DNA of 64,000 nucleotides from Oscheius sp. JU75. Lineage: Eukaryota > Nematoda > Chromadorea > Rhabditida > Rhabditidae. This document shows positions 33,678-46,009 of this stretch, piece by piece. The stretch covers positions 6,138,001-6,202,000 of the forward strand of contig JASJZC010000006.1 in assembly GCA_037178855.1 (NCBI GenBank), given 5' to 3'. Positions within the stretch are counted from its first letter, which is position 1; the number at the start of each line of letters is the position of its first letter. Both the position numbers and the translations under genes were made by a program. Below the pieces are notes generated by a model. That model saw only the letters and a list, made by a program, of their open reading frames with translations, did not search any database and was not told the origin of the DNA.

Positions 33678-35028
33678 ATGACAACAGAGTTGGCCCGCAG
33701 TCAGGATGCCAACACTCAGCCCCTGCCTCTCACTGCGATCTGTATCGTCGCAGACAAGAACAAATGTCCGAAAGGCTTTACAGCGGTAGGTTCCTGACAA
33801 ACATTCAAATTTCAACCTGGGTTTAGATTACTAAGACGTCGGATGACGGGGCCGATGCGGATTTGTGGAAAGAGAGCTCATTTTCCATTTGGTCCAGGCC
33901 GGTTAGGTATATTGCGATCAGTAGGGATATCCCAGAGTCGATTATCAAGGTTCTTATTTCGGTTATGTTTTTCTCAGTTTTGAACTTTAGGGAGTACCGG
34001 TTTCGGTTATCACAGACATTACTGTGGTCAAGGATACGGATCCCATTCCTCATGGCTTCGTAGCCATTGACTATACAGCAGATTCGAGTGAGTTCAGTTT
34101 TCTGAGTTCAAGAGGCAGAGACTCTTACTGAAATGTATTGTTTCAGAAGAAAAGGCTTTACGGAAGCGCTTCATCTGTATCAAGACAGAGCCGAGAGACA
34201 CTGTAGTGGACGCCGTCGGAGAAATAGCCATTCTGAACAAGACGAAGAAGACTCCCAAAGGTTTCACAGCAGCTGGAGAAGTAGACGGAGCTTGGGTTGT
34301 TTTCAAAGCTGTGGTTATTCCCGAGACTTTTGGAGCCAAGACCAGTAGCAGGTAATCTTTCACTCCTTTTCTTTCGATACTGCTTTATTCCAGTACTCAC
34401 GATCTCACTACTCTTAACACCCCAGCCAGATCTCTATATCCTGGACTCGTTTCTGCCGAATCTGCTCCAGGGGGTCTCGACGCGACCCTCAAAAGTGTAA
34501 ATGCTTTCACTATCAAGGTGTGATGTGTTGTCTTTCCTTTTTCCTTGGTTTCTTCCTTGTCTAACAAGCATGTCTTGTAGTTGTAGACTTGATAGTTAGC
34601 GCTTTATTCTGAATTAAACGTATCGATTTTCAGAGCCCGTCTATCACAAAGCAGAAGGGAGTAGATGGAGTCCCGTTCAAGCTACACGCTTCCTTGACTG
34701 GAGGTAGTCGGGTAAGTGACGAGTCAGCAGTAAAGAATCAGAGAGAAACAGATATACAGATATTTCTGATCCTGTTTTGGATAGACTACCACTGTCAGGA
34801 AGTCATTCAGTTCCCCTCTCGATATCCTAATAACAACCTAGTCCATAAATGGCAACCAAAACAACCTGAGAAGAAACTGCAGAAAGCCAATGACGCATGA
34901 ACAACTCTCTAAATCTTTGTTCTTTTCAGGCTAGTCAAATGGCTCCAGTCCCGTTCGACATTTCCCGCCTCGACACAGACGAGTTTAACTACAATTTCGC
35001 GCTGGAACGAGCTACCTTGGCCGCCTGA
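33678..35028 (+). CDS. MVB12, ESCRT-I subunit (MABP and UMA domains)
   Basis: MVB12 (FAM125) is the fourth subunit of ESCRT-I, which sorts ubiquitinated cargo into multivesicular bodies. The start at 33678 is two bases after ACTTTCCAG. The MABP domain, with its triplicated pattern, reads LTAICIVADKNKCPKGFTA then DGADADLWKESSF and RPVRYIAISRDIP; VPVSVITDITVVKDTDPIPH; and GEIAILNKTKKTPKGFTAAG with FGAKTSS. The C-terminal UMA domain is also present: GVDGVPFKLHASL, then PFDISRLDTDEFNYNFALER, ending at 35028. This UMA box links MVB12 to the rest of ESCRT-I. Exons are short with introns of about 40-50 nt plus two longer ones. Length and domain order match the family. Confidence 0.9.
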
Positions 35029-38000
35029 ACCCACGAGAGTTGCCAAGCAATCTAGTCCCGTTGTAAACAAACCTCTCTCCTATTTTTCAATGGTCCCCGA
35101 GTCACATGTACATATAATAACTCTTCTCTCCATAAATTGTTCTGAGCTTTGAAGCCACTTGGGTCTCTTTTTTGTGTTCTCTTTGTTTGCGCAGCACTAA
35201 GGCCATTCCATAGGTTATGAGGTGGGCCGGGAAACGTGAGAGCTTCGGCGGCCCTTATTCTGGCGCTTCCTGTGCCCCTTGGCGACCAAGCATCTAGGCC
35301 GAAAACGATGAGGATTTTGAAGGTGGGCTTTTTGACATTTTGAAAGGCTCGCTGCGAACATCAAAGGCTGGAATAAACCAGGACGCAAATACATACAGAG
35401 GTTCTATAACAGCCAACATAAGTTTCGATCGACATGACAATTTCCTAACAGCTGTCGTACCCGTATCATCTCTACAGCAAAAGTGGCTATCATACTATCT
35501 CAGCAGCTACAAGAACAGCATGGCGAGACAATACGGTTGCGACTACCCTTGCTGAGACTACGAGTGCGCCTTCTCGAATTGAAGCAAACTGTAGCGATTG
35601 AGCCAATAAGATACAGAGCCCGTGGCTGTCTGGCGTTCATATCACCTGATCCCAAATCCAGAGGTTGTGCTTTGTGTCTCTCAACTTGTAGTCTAGTCAT
35701 CGTAATCAAGTTCAAATTGATACCTGTGTACTTGGGAACGGAACCTGACCTACTCCACTCCAATTACACCCCGATCTTGATCATGCTTCCTTCTTTATTT
35801 TTGCATCTCCGAACAATATTTATATCTAGCTGTTCATGTAAATCTCCCCGACGTTTTCTCTCTCTGCCTAATCAGAGTTTTCCACTCGGACTGATTGCTC
35901 TCCTTCCGCGTCACACATACACACCTTCAATTAATTCCATTTTCCTTCTCTCAACCTGTGACTTTCCATTCAAGCTCTCTCACACGGAAAATGTCTCAAG
36001 GAGCTCTACTGAATTATGAAATCTCATGAGAAACTTCATTAGTATAGCAAACACCGGACAATTTTGCACCTGTACTCATTTTCTGTCCGCGAATGTTTCT
36101 TGTCTGCTTTACGAAGGTTTTCTGAAGGTTAGATTCGTTTCGAAAGTTAGTATTCTTTTCCAAACCCTGTGCAAAATCCTCTTAATAGATGTGCAAGCAT
36201 CACGTCACGGTTTTCGCTCATTTGCGCCTTCCAAAACTTCTCGTTATAAACTATTCATGACTCCTCTTTCTTTTCCAATTACCTCTCAGAATTGCTGGGA
36301 AGGGCATCGATTAAGAGGAAATTCTCCTTTCTGTTCTCTGTCTCTTTCGCTGTTAAAAATTGATGTCAAAAGTGCACCCTATTCAGAGTCAAAGAGGATT
36401 TCCGTGATCCTGTTGACGGACAGCATGATGGAGAATCAAAAGAGGAGAAATTCGAAAATAGAGGAATGGCTAAGTTCGGTAGGTTCAAATGGCCGAGAGA
36501 CAGAAAAGAAGATCTAAAGAACTCACGAACAGGTGATACGATCGTCCAGTCAACTCTGTTAGTCTCTGGCCTGTCAAGATATTTCGTGTAGTGTCATGCC
36601 GTCTCTCGTCACTCAAAAATCATCGTATTTGTTCAGCTGAAAAGGGTTCGGTGTTGATAGCTCTTTCTGACTCACAGACAAACCCCCTCCACACTTCGTA
36701 AGGCTTAGATAAACGATCAGAAAACTTTTCTCGAAGCCCTTTTCGTGACTGTGAAATTGATATTGAAGCCGTTCAATGACAGAAGCCTTTCGTTTGGGTA
36801 CACGACTTTTTATAGCTGGCTATGCAACATTTTCTGTACTTCTCATCATTTATAGCTGCAGATAGGTGTCATCCGCCTGATCGGATATCGGTCAGTCTCT
36901 GTTTAAGTTCAGTTCAAGAGCATGAGGCATTTTACCAGAAGTAGACAAACAGACAAGTAGTGTCCAGGGTAATCTCCTTTCGGAACAGGCTGTAGGAAGT
37001 TTGTAGTTTGTCCCGCCCCTATCTTCTCGCCTTGTTCTTCATGAAACTGTACAATCAGAAATCTTCTTCTTACTGACTCATCCGCTTTACTAGTTTCCTG
37101 TTATTGTCATCTTCGCCTCCCCTTTTCTGCAAGGATCCCTATAAAAGACGACTCAGCGCATCTTTTCCTTATCAGATAGAGTTTGCACTGACTCATCCTA
37201 GTTCTCTGTCAGGGTTCGGCGATTTCCTTCATAAACCGTGGGTGTTATTTTGTCAGTCAGCCCTGTTTCGGTTCGGTAGTTTCTCTCTCCTGTATATAAT
37301 CCCTTTTTCTACCCCTCGGTGTCTCCCACGCCACTTTTTGTGAGCTCTGTTTGCTCCTTTCCCCCTAAGGCTCACGGACGTGAGCTTTTTCCAAAAAGTC
37401 TCTTTCTTTGTCCCTCCGAGAGATGGCTCCCGACTGCTTATCGCTGAAAGACTTTGTGTCTGGCGGGATCCACCCGTTGGTCTTCTCGTCACATTTCCAT
37501 GCTTTTATCTAAGCACACTTCTAAACTATGTAACACTTTTTATCGAAGACTGAACAGGATATAAAAATAGAATATTGGTTACACCAGGAACACAAGTTCT
37601 GCTACCTTTCGTACGGTGCTAGCACTTCACTTCTAACCGATCTTGCTTCCGCAGTTACTATCCACGAAATGTCCAAATACTTCACTAATTGAAACGCCCC
37701 CTCTCTCATAGAAGCCAGTCAAGCAAGGTTTGATCTCTTATCAAAACGACTGAGTTCACAGCTTCGGAACTGTCAGCATCTCTGACGCACCTCCTCCATC
37801 TCACAAAAAAATAGGTCTGAACGTCCGAACGAATTCGTCCTTTCTTCCCCCGCAGGCAACCTTTCATACTTTTGTCTGCCGTCACTTTGGCCATTGTTGT
37901 CCTATGTGTGATCATGCAAATGTTGGCCCGTTTTAATGCGGCGTCGCTCTTTTTTCCGAGGCCTGGCTGATAAGGCGAGTCACATAGAGCAGTGCCCTAT

Positions 38001-40354
38001 GTATGACAGTGTGACCACTTCCGGATGTTTGCTCACCCAGCTCATTTCCTGGCAACTTATTCGATCTATGTATTATTTTATTAGCGGGTAGTCGGTCGCC
38101 CCCCACCCAGTCTTGTCGGAAAATATTGTTGTTCACCTTTTAAGCTGACTCTTTCATTGTGGTGATACTACCATATGGCCATCTTTCCTCTAGTAAATAG
38201 ACACAGACCACTGCCACTCGCGTTTGAACCCCTGTGTTACAGTAGAACTGCTCTCCAGTTAGTTTCCTGGAATTACATCCTGTATAGTCTGTTCTTTGTT
38301 TACTCAGACACTCGTTTTTCTTCCGTCAATGCTCTCAACTACACAATATGCTCAAGGTGTCAATTTCCCGGTCGCCTTGGCGATCCGAAGGGCTTCTCTC
38401 AGTCTCCCTCGAAAAACCAGTCAAACTTATATTTAGAAAACGGTTCGTTGGATAGACCTTCTCCCTGACAGAGGCCAAGTTGCCCGCCTGTTGTTTACCT
38501 ACTCTGTTTGATCTTTCTCACACAGTGGGCACGTCTTTTAACTTTTCGGGGAAAACTGACAGACAGTTTTCTGTCCTGTCTTGAACCTAGGATGATTGAA
38601 AACAAGCCTGTTTGCCCTGCCATGACTGTCTGTCATGAGGGTCGAGCAAAATAGTCCTATCTCTGCCATTCAATCAAGGCATTTTCTGTTTTCATTCGTG
38701 TTTTTTCGAGGAAGACCTACCGTATATTAGTGAAGGAGTTTCTCCAATAATCCCACTTTCTTTCATTTAGAAATGAGGCTTGAGATATACTGCATCGTAA
38801 CGAGTACTTCTGATAGCATCCAATAGCGGAAATTTGTTTCACAGTCAGTAGTCAGCTTTCCCGTATCATTTAAACCAAATTGAGCATAAATGTCACAACT
38901 CAAATTGTCTCTACTTCTGAAAATAGGCTTATTAGGGTGGGTATACCATTCATTCTCTATGGAAAATTTATCTACGAATGTACTGTGTCAGGTCGTTTCC
39001 GATTTATCTCAATTATCTTAGTAACTCTACAGTCACAGTAACTCTTCTCACCTGGCTTCGAGACCAATAACAGTCCATTCTTGACTCATCTGTACTCTTG
39101 TTATTTTCTTTTCCATGCAGCAATAGATGGAATGGATAGTAGTTAGTCATTGTTTTCCCACTGGAGGTTTTAGAACAGACACTCTGAATTTGATCAACAT
39201 TGCTTGTAGAAAGAAATATCTGTCTCTATGTGTCAAGGTCATTCACTTGTCCATTTCTCAGAACCGTTCTACCAAGAAAAAACCCTTGTGCGGCTGTGAT
39301 TCGTACCAGGACAAACACATTAGGTACAAGCCCACGCTCTCTACTTTCCCACGGAAACATTGCACGAGATTTCGAAACTCGCGATGTAATCTGCGGGCAC
39401 AAATGTTTGTCTCTCCGATATCTAATCGGTGAGAGCAGAAATCGGAACTTGCAATACATTTCCCAATCGCGAGTTAGTGACCTCTCGAACTTGTGCTCCC
39501 CGTTGCCGCCGTATGATGACAAACAGGAAACTTCACATACCACTGCTTTTCAATTCAAGAGTCTACTGCCTGTCTGTTCCGACAAAAACGCGTGAACAAA
39601 CAGTCTATTCTTAAGCTTGAGACGAACGCTGTCTGACTGTAGTCAGTTTGAAAACAGCACATTAGCATCTGCCTCTCACTCAGACCGTTCTCTGGTCTTG
39701 TGCCGCAAGGCTCTTGTGCTAGCGCTGTTCGAGAAAGCGTTAACTTGTGTCCATCACATGTCCCGTACCTATCGTGTGCTCTCGGTGTGATTCCTTTCAT
39801 ACCGCTCAGCTGCAGCCAAAACTGGGATAGCTTGAGATCTTTGATTGCAGAGGCTGTCTCATTAGATTGAGTAGATTGTACTCCATTTGTCAACTGCCCA
39901 CGATGTTTCTGTGTACCTAGCAACCTGTGCTACCATTATCTGATGTATCTGGGTGAAAATGGCATTCTATCTGTGCCCTATTGTACTTGACTAAAATTCT
40001 TAAGTAAGCACTCTAAAAAAAAACGCTTAGGTAATTCAAATGTCGGTTCGCTATTTTACTTGCCGTTTTGTAGAGTGTGACCTGAGTGGCTCAGTAATGT
40101 ACAGTGAGAGTTATCATGGATTGGTTGTGATGGCAAAGCTGCCTAGTTGCTCTTCAAATTATAGTCCACACTATTTAAAGTAGATTACGATAGCCAGCAC
40201 GACATTCATACCGCTTCATTTTTTTAACCAAGGTTTTCCGCAAAGTCCACAGACTAAAGTCGTGTGAACATCAGCTTGAGAAAGTTATATCACGCGACTT
40301 TTCTGTCTCATTTCCCACCTACTCACACCTTTACAAGCATTATCTTTTCAGAAG
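35029..40354. other. Long gene-poor stretch
   Basis: Over 5 kb without a supported gene. One plus-strand frame is open from 35483 to 36517 with a single TGA at 36017-36019. Its translation (for example IVIKFKLIPVYLGTEPDLLH) is hydrophobic and shows no domain, and the strand is pyrimidine-rich, which lowers stop frequency. Smaller frames at 37104-37343, 39127-39614 and 39555-39923 look random. I found no tRNA-like B box in it. Confidence 0.4.
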
Positions 40355-41399
40355 ATGACTCAAAACGCCGGTGACGATGAAAAGAAGGGAGTTCAAGTCG
40401 TGTTTCTGGGTCCAGCTCACAAGCAGGTTCTCTTCGAAAAACTCTGTCAAGCAGCAGCCAAGTTCGAGAAGCATGTACATTACGATGATACCTATTACTT
40501 GACCCTGGAACAAGCTGATCGCTCACATACTATCCAGTTCACGGATCCTGGACTGGGAAAGACGGGTGGACGAGAGATGGCCATCAGAGATGCTGATGTG
40601 GCAGTGCTGGTCTACTCCGCTAGCTCTGTGGCATCGTTGGAGCAACTGAAGACTCTGAAGGAAGACTTTGAGAGAAAGAGGGTGAGTTCGGAGTCGCACC
40701 CTAGTAATTTGATTCAAATATAAGCATGCTAATCACTTGGCTACGAGAACAAAGGTCCGGTGACACTTTAGACGAGCAGATATTCAAAAATTAGTCTATT
40801 GTACAAATGCATTTCCAGATGCCCATCCGCCTAATCTGTGATCTGGACGAGGTACTTGATGACGAAGATGACAGTGGCTCAACTGTTATCAGTTCGACGT
40901 CGGAAGGCTACGAATCTGATTTGGACAGAGAGAATAGAATCCGTCGTCATCCCTCAATGGAAAAGATCCGTAGAGCAGCCGAAGACATTCCAGCCGCCAC
41001 AGATGGTGGGCGACAATTCGCAGTAGAGCTGGGGGAAAGCTGTGTCTTCATGCAAATCAACGGTTCCACTTATGCCGAAGCCGATGGATTTCTACGCGAC
41101 CTTGTAGAAGTTTCGACCAAGAGGAAGAAGGGGTGAGTGCCGGTCATAGAGAGGAACTGAAATACACTGTTCAGAAGATCCAAATCTCTTCTTCCTAAAC
41201 TGAAAAGTAAGAGCAAGGAGAGAGACAGTTCCGTAGCTGTAGTGAAAGAGAACAATTCGACTCATTCTTCAGTCTCGAATGAGGAGTCGCCGACTAGAAA
41301 AGGCAGTAGACGAAATAGTCAGGTGAGACCTCTCTAACAGCGAGAATCAAGTCAAGTTTTCAGAATTCAAAGGAGAGTAAAGTCTGCAGCATCATGTGA
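40355..41399 (+). CDS. Ras-fold pseudoGTPase with C-terminal CAAX box
   Basis: Four exons (40355-40681, 40819-41132, 41175-41322, 41364-41399) join in phase to a protein of about 274 residues. The start follows TATCTTTTCAG by three bases. The Ras fold is visible: VQVVFLGP (strand 1), YDDTYYLTLEQ (switch I region), IQFTDPGLGKTGGREM (G3 region), DADVAVLVYSASSVASLEQL (the Ras LVYS block), IRLICDLDEV (strand 5) and YAEADGFLRDLVEVSTKRKK (last helix). The nucleotide-binding motifs are degraded: the P-loop reads GPAHKQVL instead of GxxxxGKS/T, NKxD is replaced by CDLD, and ETSAK by QINGS. An acidic insert (DEDDSGS) follows CDLD. The tail is polybasic (LLPKLKSKSKERD) and ends CSIM, a classic prenylation box. 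The family is clear; loss of GTP binding is inferred from the motifs. Confidence 0.75.
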
Positions 41400-41595
41400 G
41401 TGCCGTGCTATTTGGAACCCGGTGAAGAAGAAGATGTGGTAGCTTCACTTCAAATCAGATCTCCTCTACATATTCTTTACGAGTAAATAATAACAAATGT
41501 TGTGTTTAAATTGAATGTAGTTACGGGAAGACAGACGACAGGACATTTTTCATCCCTGGAAGTCTTTATTGCTTCTACAAAACAATCCTGAGTCT

Positions 41596-41601
41596 AATAA
41601 A
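41596..41601 (+). terminator. Polyadenylation signal AATAAA
   Basis: AATAAA about 200 bases after the Ras-like gene stop. Confidence 0.45.
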
Positions 41602-41685
41602 TTTTTGAGTATATGGAAATCGAAACTTTTTCTGAACCCCCAGAAAATCTCGAATTTTCATTTTCAAAGTCCTAATCGAGACTCG

Positions 41686-42093
41686 ATGGTCGTTTTACCA
41701 GCTATGATTCCCACGCTCAAAGGCCACATCGACTTGTGGCGAGCGGATTTTTCGACACACACAGAACGTCTGGTAACACATCTTTTAAGTCCACTTCGTC
41801 AGCTTTCTTCGAGAATCGCCCGGAATTCTCAAAGTCTAGATCCTCTGAACGTATTCAAAGATTCATTTCTATCGCACTCGTGCGAACGAAAAGGGCATTG
41901 CGTATTCGTCTCTAAGCCAACGGTCAGTGAAAAAAGAGCCCATTCCTCTAAGATCTTTCGGATTTCTCCTTTCTATCCCAGCCTCTTTACCATAAACATT
42001 CAGAAATTTTACAGGCAGACTTCACGAACGATCATCTATCCAAAAATCACGGGTGTTTGCGGTCTTCGTAGACGCTTCAAACAGGAAAAATAG
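41686..42093 (+). CDS. Doubtful open reading frame
   Basis: 135 codons from ATG 41686 (MVVLPAMIPTLKGHIDLWRA ...), and the frame is open further upstream to about 41569. The product is basic and Ser/Arg-rich (GLRRRFKQEK at the end). No domain, no acceptor before the ATG and no intron pattern were found. It may be chance or part of the 3' region of the Ras-like gene. Confidence 0.2.
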   Translation: MVVLPAMIPTLKGHIDLWRADFSTHTERLVTHLLSPLRQLSSRIARNSQSLDPLNVFKDSFLSHSCERKGHCVFVSKPTVSEKRAHSSKIFRISPFYPSLFTINIQKFYRQTSRTIIYPKITGVCGLRRRFKQEK

Positions 42094-42636
42094 GTAACCA
42101 GGTAAGAAAACTGTCAGTTTTAATTTACTTAGAGGGTTTCGGAAGAGATTTTTTGGTCTATCTGCCGGTTTTTCAGAGTCAGTGACCTTGGACTTTCGAG
42201 ATCTTAGATGTTCCTTCTTTTTCGAAGGTGCTTATAAACGGGACCATTGACGATTTGTCATCAGTCAATCAATCAAAAACACCTTTTGAATTTGCAACTC
42301 TATCGGGTCTATTGGAAAAACAACTTAAGTTGGAATCTAGAACCATAGTCAGCTGGTTCCCTACCCCTTTCGCTTTAATCAATCAAGCGTAAAGCTGAAC
42401 GTCTCATTTGGCTTGGCTTTTCGAAAGTCTAAACAACGAGAAGCAAATCGATTTTTGATCAGAGCAGCGTCTGTGTTTTCTCCTCTTTCCTTTGTCTTTG
42501 TCTCTAACCTGAACTTAAACAGTGGCATCAGACAGTTTTTAAGTTTTTTTTTAAACTGAACATCAGAAAACTTATGACGCTCAACACGCTTTCCTCACTA
42601 AATAATGAGTTTCAGTTCTCATCTCCATTTACAAAC

Positions 42637-44008
42637 ATGGCTCAAGTAGAGCAAAATCCTCAGGTTTGTCCAGTCATACCATTCAAGGTTTGAAGATCTT
42701 TAGAATGGGCCTTCAGCCCCGACCCCGGATTCGCTGTTCATGGAGCATCTGAAGTGTTCCATCTGTCTTGAGACGCTCCGCATCCCGATCATGACGTATG
42801 TTTTCCTGCCAAACTTGTCTTACAATCAACTTTCAGCACTATCGGCTGTGGACACAAGTTTTGTGAGACCGACATAAAGACGGCTCTGACCGAGGATCGT
42901 CGTTGTCCTCTGTGTCGCGAAGTAGTACGTGAACTCTTTCACGACGTCTTTGCCGAGCAGATGCTCGAAGTCTACTACAAGCAGAATCCCAGTGAGTTCT
43001 GACGTGATTTAGACTAACCTATGTGGGTGTGTTTCAGATGTGGCCCAGCGTGAGAGATGTCCCCCGTGGACCGGACCTGATCCGTTGGTGGACGTCGGTC
43101 ACACAATCTTCGGAGGACGCAATCGAGCCTTCAACAGAGTCAACGTCCAAGTGCTGGCCCCGGAACTGCCACAGGCTGAAAGAGACGAAATTTCGAATAA
43201 CATCGTCCGTTTGATCAATCGGGAGAACCGCATCAACGAGCTTGCCTCCTTCGATTGGAATGGCGCTGTTGGTTTACGCCCGGCCGATTTGATAGCGGAT
43301 GATTACGTACCCTTCTGGCCACCATACTACGATTTGGATAGTCTACCTCAACCGAATCCGCGTCAACCTCGAGTACGACAGACTGCTCGAATGACCAGTG
43401 GTAGAGCATCGAGTAACCCTGGAAGGGGGGCCAGAATGTCTGTACCAAGCGTAGGAGGAGTTCGACGTGGTGCGGATGCCTCTCGCTCTCGAAGAAATGC
43501 ACCGTATGGAAGGGCTCCGCGGCAGACCGCTCGAATACGCGCTCGTGCTCTGAGTCCCGTGAGTGAACCCAGACCGAGTCGTTCCAACAACGTAGGTTTT
43601 GTTAAGTCTGCATATAGGACAGAATGATGGAAACCAATAGTGATTACAATTTTTAGACTACCTCACGGAATGGCCAAGCTCGTCAGCTTATAGGTCCGTC
43701 TTACCCTCCGACCTCTGCACGCACTCTTAGATATCTCATGAGGGAATTTAGAGTAAGAGCTCATATTTTTCAATAAGTGTTCATAGTTAGTGTTTTAGGA
43801 TCCGGAGACAATCCGTCGACTTCGATCCAGCCCCACCGGAACCGATTCAAGTTCTGCAAGTCTTCCTCGCGTCATCCGTGCTAGAACTCCTCTTCGAGCT
43901 GCCACTCCTCGGACTCGTCGTCCGTCTACTCAGGACTCTCCTGCCCCAATGATTCTCCGTTCCGGTCGCATTTCTCAGCGACCCATTCTCTACGGTAGTA
44001 ACTGTTGA
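42637..44008 (+). CDS. RING-finger protein, probable E3 ubiquitin ligase
   Basis: The start at 42637 lies 22 bases after GAGTTTCAG. The first small exons join in phase: MAQVEQNPQ, then SLFMEHLKCSICLETLRIPI, then MTTIGCGHKFCETDIKTAL and RRCPLCREVV. This is a RING: CxxC, C-x-H-x2-C and CxxC are all present, but the sixth zinc position has Asp (CETD) where Cys is usual. After YYKQNPN, a globular-looking middle (VNVQVLAPELPQAERDEISN, then DYVPFWPPYYDLDSLPQP) is followed by a long Arg/Ser/Pro-rich tail ending RSGRISQRPILYGSNC-stop. RING proteins usually bring an E2 to a substrate; partner and substrate are unknown. I do not assign an orthologue. Confidence 0.8.
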
Positions 44009-44753
44009 TCATGCCACAGATACCTTGCCCAACTAACATCTGACATCTCTATTGTTTTATTCTTCCGCTTTACTATTTCTCTATAGGTATTCCCTTGAGA
44101 ACCGGGTTTCCCATTCTTCTTTCCAGTGAATTCCGTGTTGCCCCTTCCTGTTGTCACAACCATCGTTCTCCGTCTAATAAATCCTCGGTTAAAACCGTTG
44201 AAGATAGATAATTGTCACTCAGTGGCTTTGAAAGGTGATGTCTGCCCAAACACCCTTTCTAGAGATCCGAAGGCTTCGATCTCTAAAGTAGCATTTCAGT
44301 GCTATCTCGTATGTGGGACCACCCTCATCCCTGGTTTCTTAGCTCCAGTGCCATCAGAACATCATCTTGACATCCACATTACCGATAAGAACCTATGACT
44401 GACATAGTAGTCTTGTCTCTTGGGATGTAGAAGGAACTGGGAGTCTTGTAGATCTTCAAAAGTCGAGTGGGTTCTCTGGACTACAAAGAGAATCGTATCA
44501 TTTTATCGGTAGGTTAAAAAGACTTTCACAAATTCGGAAGCATGATCTGAACTCCCATTTTCAGCGCTTACGACGTCTGACTGACAGGTCACCTTTCTCG
44601 GATGATGTCCCCAGAGAGTTGGGAGCAGACACAAAGGCTGGGTGACAGCTTTCGTCCACCAGTTGAATCCTCTCTTTTTCCCCGGGAAAATCTTTTTCAC
44701 CCCCGTACTCTGTCGGAGATAGTACTAAAAAAGAAACAAAATTTATTGGCCCC

Positions 44754-44790
44754 ATGAAATCCATTCCCCGAAGGGGGGAATGGATTTCAT
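44754..44790. repeat. Perfect 16-bp inverted repeat
   Basis: ATGAAATCCATTCCCC at 44754-44769 is matched exactly by its reverse complement at 44775-44790, with a 5-base loop (GAAGG). It could form a strong hairpin in DNA or RNA. It is not at the end of a recognised gene. Confidence 0.85.
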
Positions 44791-45970
44791 TTTCTCAAAT
44801 GGAACATCCTCTTCTCGAGGTCATTCGCCGGCCTCCCTCTCCAGCCTGCGGGTTATCTAATTTTACCAGAGGAGATTGGTCCCATTTTGAGAATCCGTCT
44901 TCTGAGAGAAACTGGTGTTCCCTCCTCTTCCACTCGCAACTATATAACCCATTCCGCATCTTCATTAATCCCAATTTATCCTGACCTCTTTTTTTTTTGA
45001 GGAAGGAAACGACTCATTAGGTAGGGCGCAAAGATGCTGTAATGGGATGACTATAGTCACCGGACAATGCAGAGTTTGACGGAGATCGAGTCAGCGTGTG
45101 AGAACAAGTCCAGTTCCTTCCAATTGTTCTTCTTGTCAATGTAAGTTACACATAATCCGTGCAAGTTGTCTACTTGGCAATTTTCTCCTTTTGGAAGCTT
45201 TGGAATAGGTTCACAACAAGTAGATGACATGGACAAGTTTTCCCACTGAACCGCTCTCCAGTATCACCAGATTAAAAAAAGTCTCACGGTTATTTCGTGA
45301 TCAGGTTGCGTGCGTTCTTGATTCTGTGAAGTACCGTCTTCCGGTTTGCCGCAGTTGGGGCCATCTGACAGCGAGTAAGACGCGAACAGTACAAAAGTTC
45401 TTAAATCATTTGGTCCTGTTTTTTTTTTTTAAACTAACCTCTCTGCTATGGACTTGGTAAACCTTCGGTTCAATCCACTCTCTCCCTTGACCAGACAAAC
45501 ATATTCGTCTTATAAACAGAGTTCATCCATTTGAACAATACTATTGCTTATTTGCTCACCTTGTTTCACGAGCTAAAATCCCAGTTTCTTCCTCCTTGTA
45601 CTCACTGCGATCCTATTTCAGGGACTCCCTTTCATAAACAAATGCTAATCGAGGCTGCAGCGATTGTGGACCAGCTTCATGCTTCCGTCCCTTGCTAATT
45701 GGGGGGAGTCTAAGTGAGTTAGTTGCGATTCTTTCTTCTGGGAAAATTTCGGGTGGGGAGGGGCCACGCCCTAGTTTTCGCCAGGAGCTATATTCCCTAT
45801 TCCCTATAATTTGTCCTCACGCTTCAGTATTTTACAAGTAACTTCTGGAAGTTTTACAACACCTTTCTTGGCTTTTGAATGGACAATTTTTGAGCCATTA
45901 TAAATGCCTAGCTCTTATTTTAATAGCTAAGAAAATGAAAACGCTCTTCGATATACATTACGAGAATAGG

Positions 45971-46009
45971 GAGAAGAAGGGACTTATAGACTTATAGTCC
46001 CTTCTTCTC
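45971..46009. repeat. 13-bp inverted repeat with short internal repeat
   Basis: GAGAAGAAGGGAC (45971-45983) and its reverse complement (45997-46009) flank a 13-base centre containing two copies of CTTATA/TTATAG-like sequence. Confidence 0.8.

Noticed and set aside
36026-36517. A separate 163-codon gene from a true ATG in the gene desert
   Set aside because: The translation has no domain or exon pattern, there is no acceptor before the ATG, and the strand composition favours open frames.
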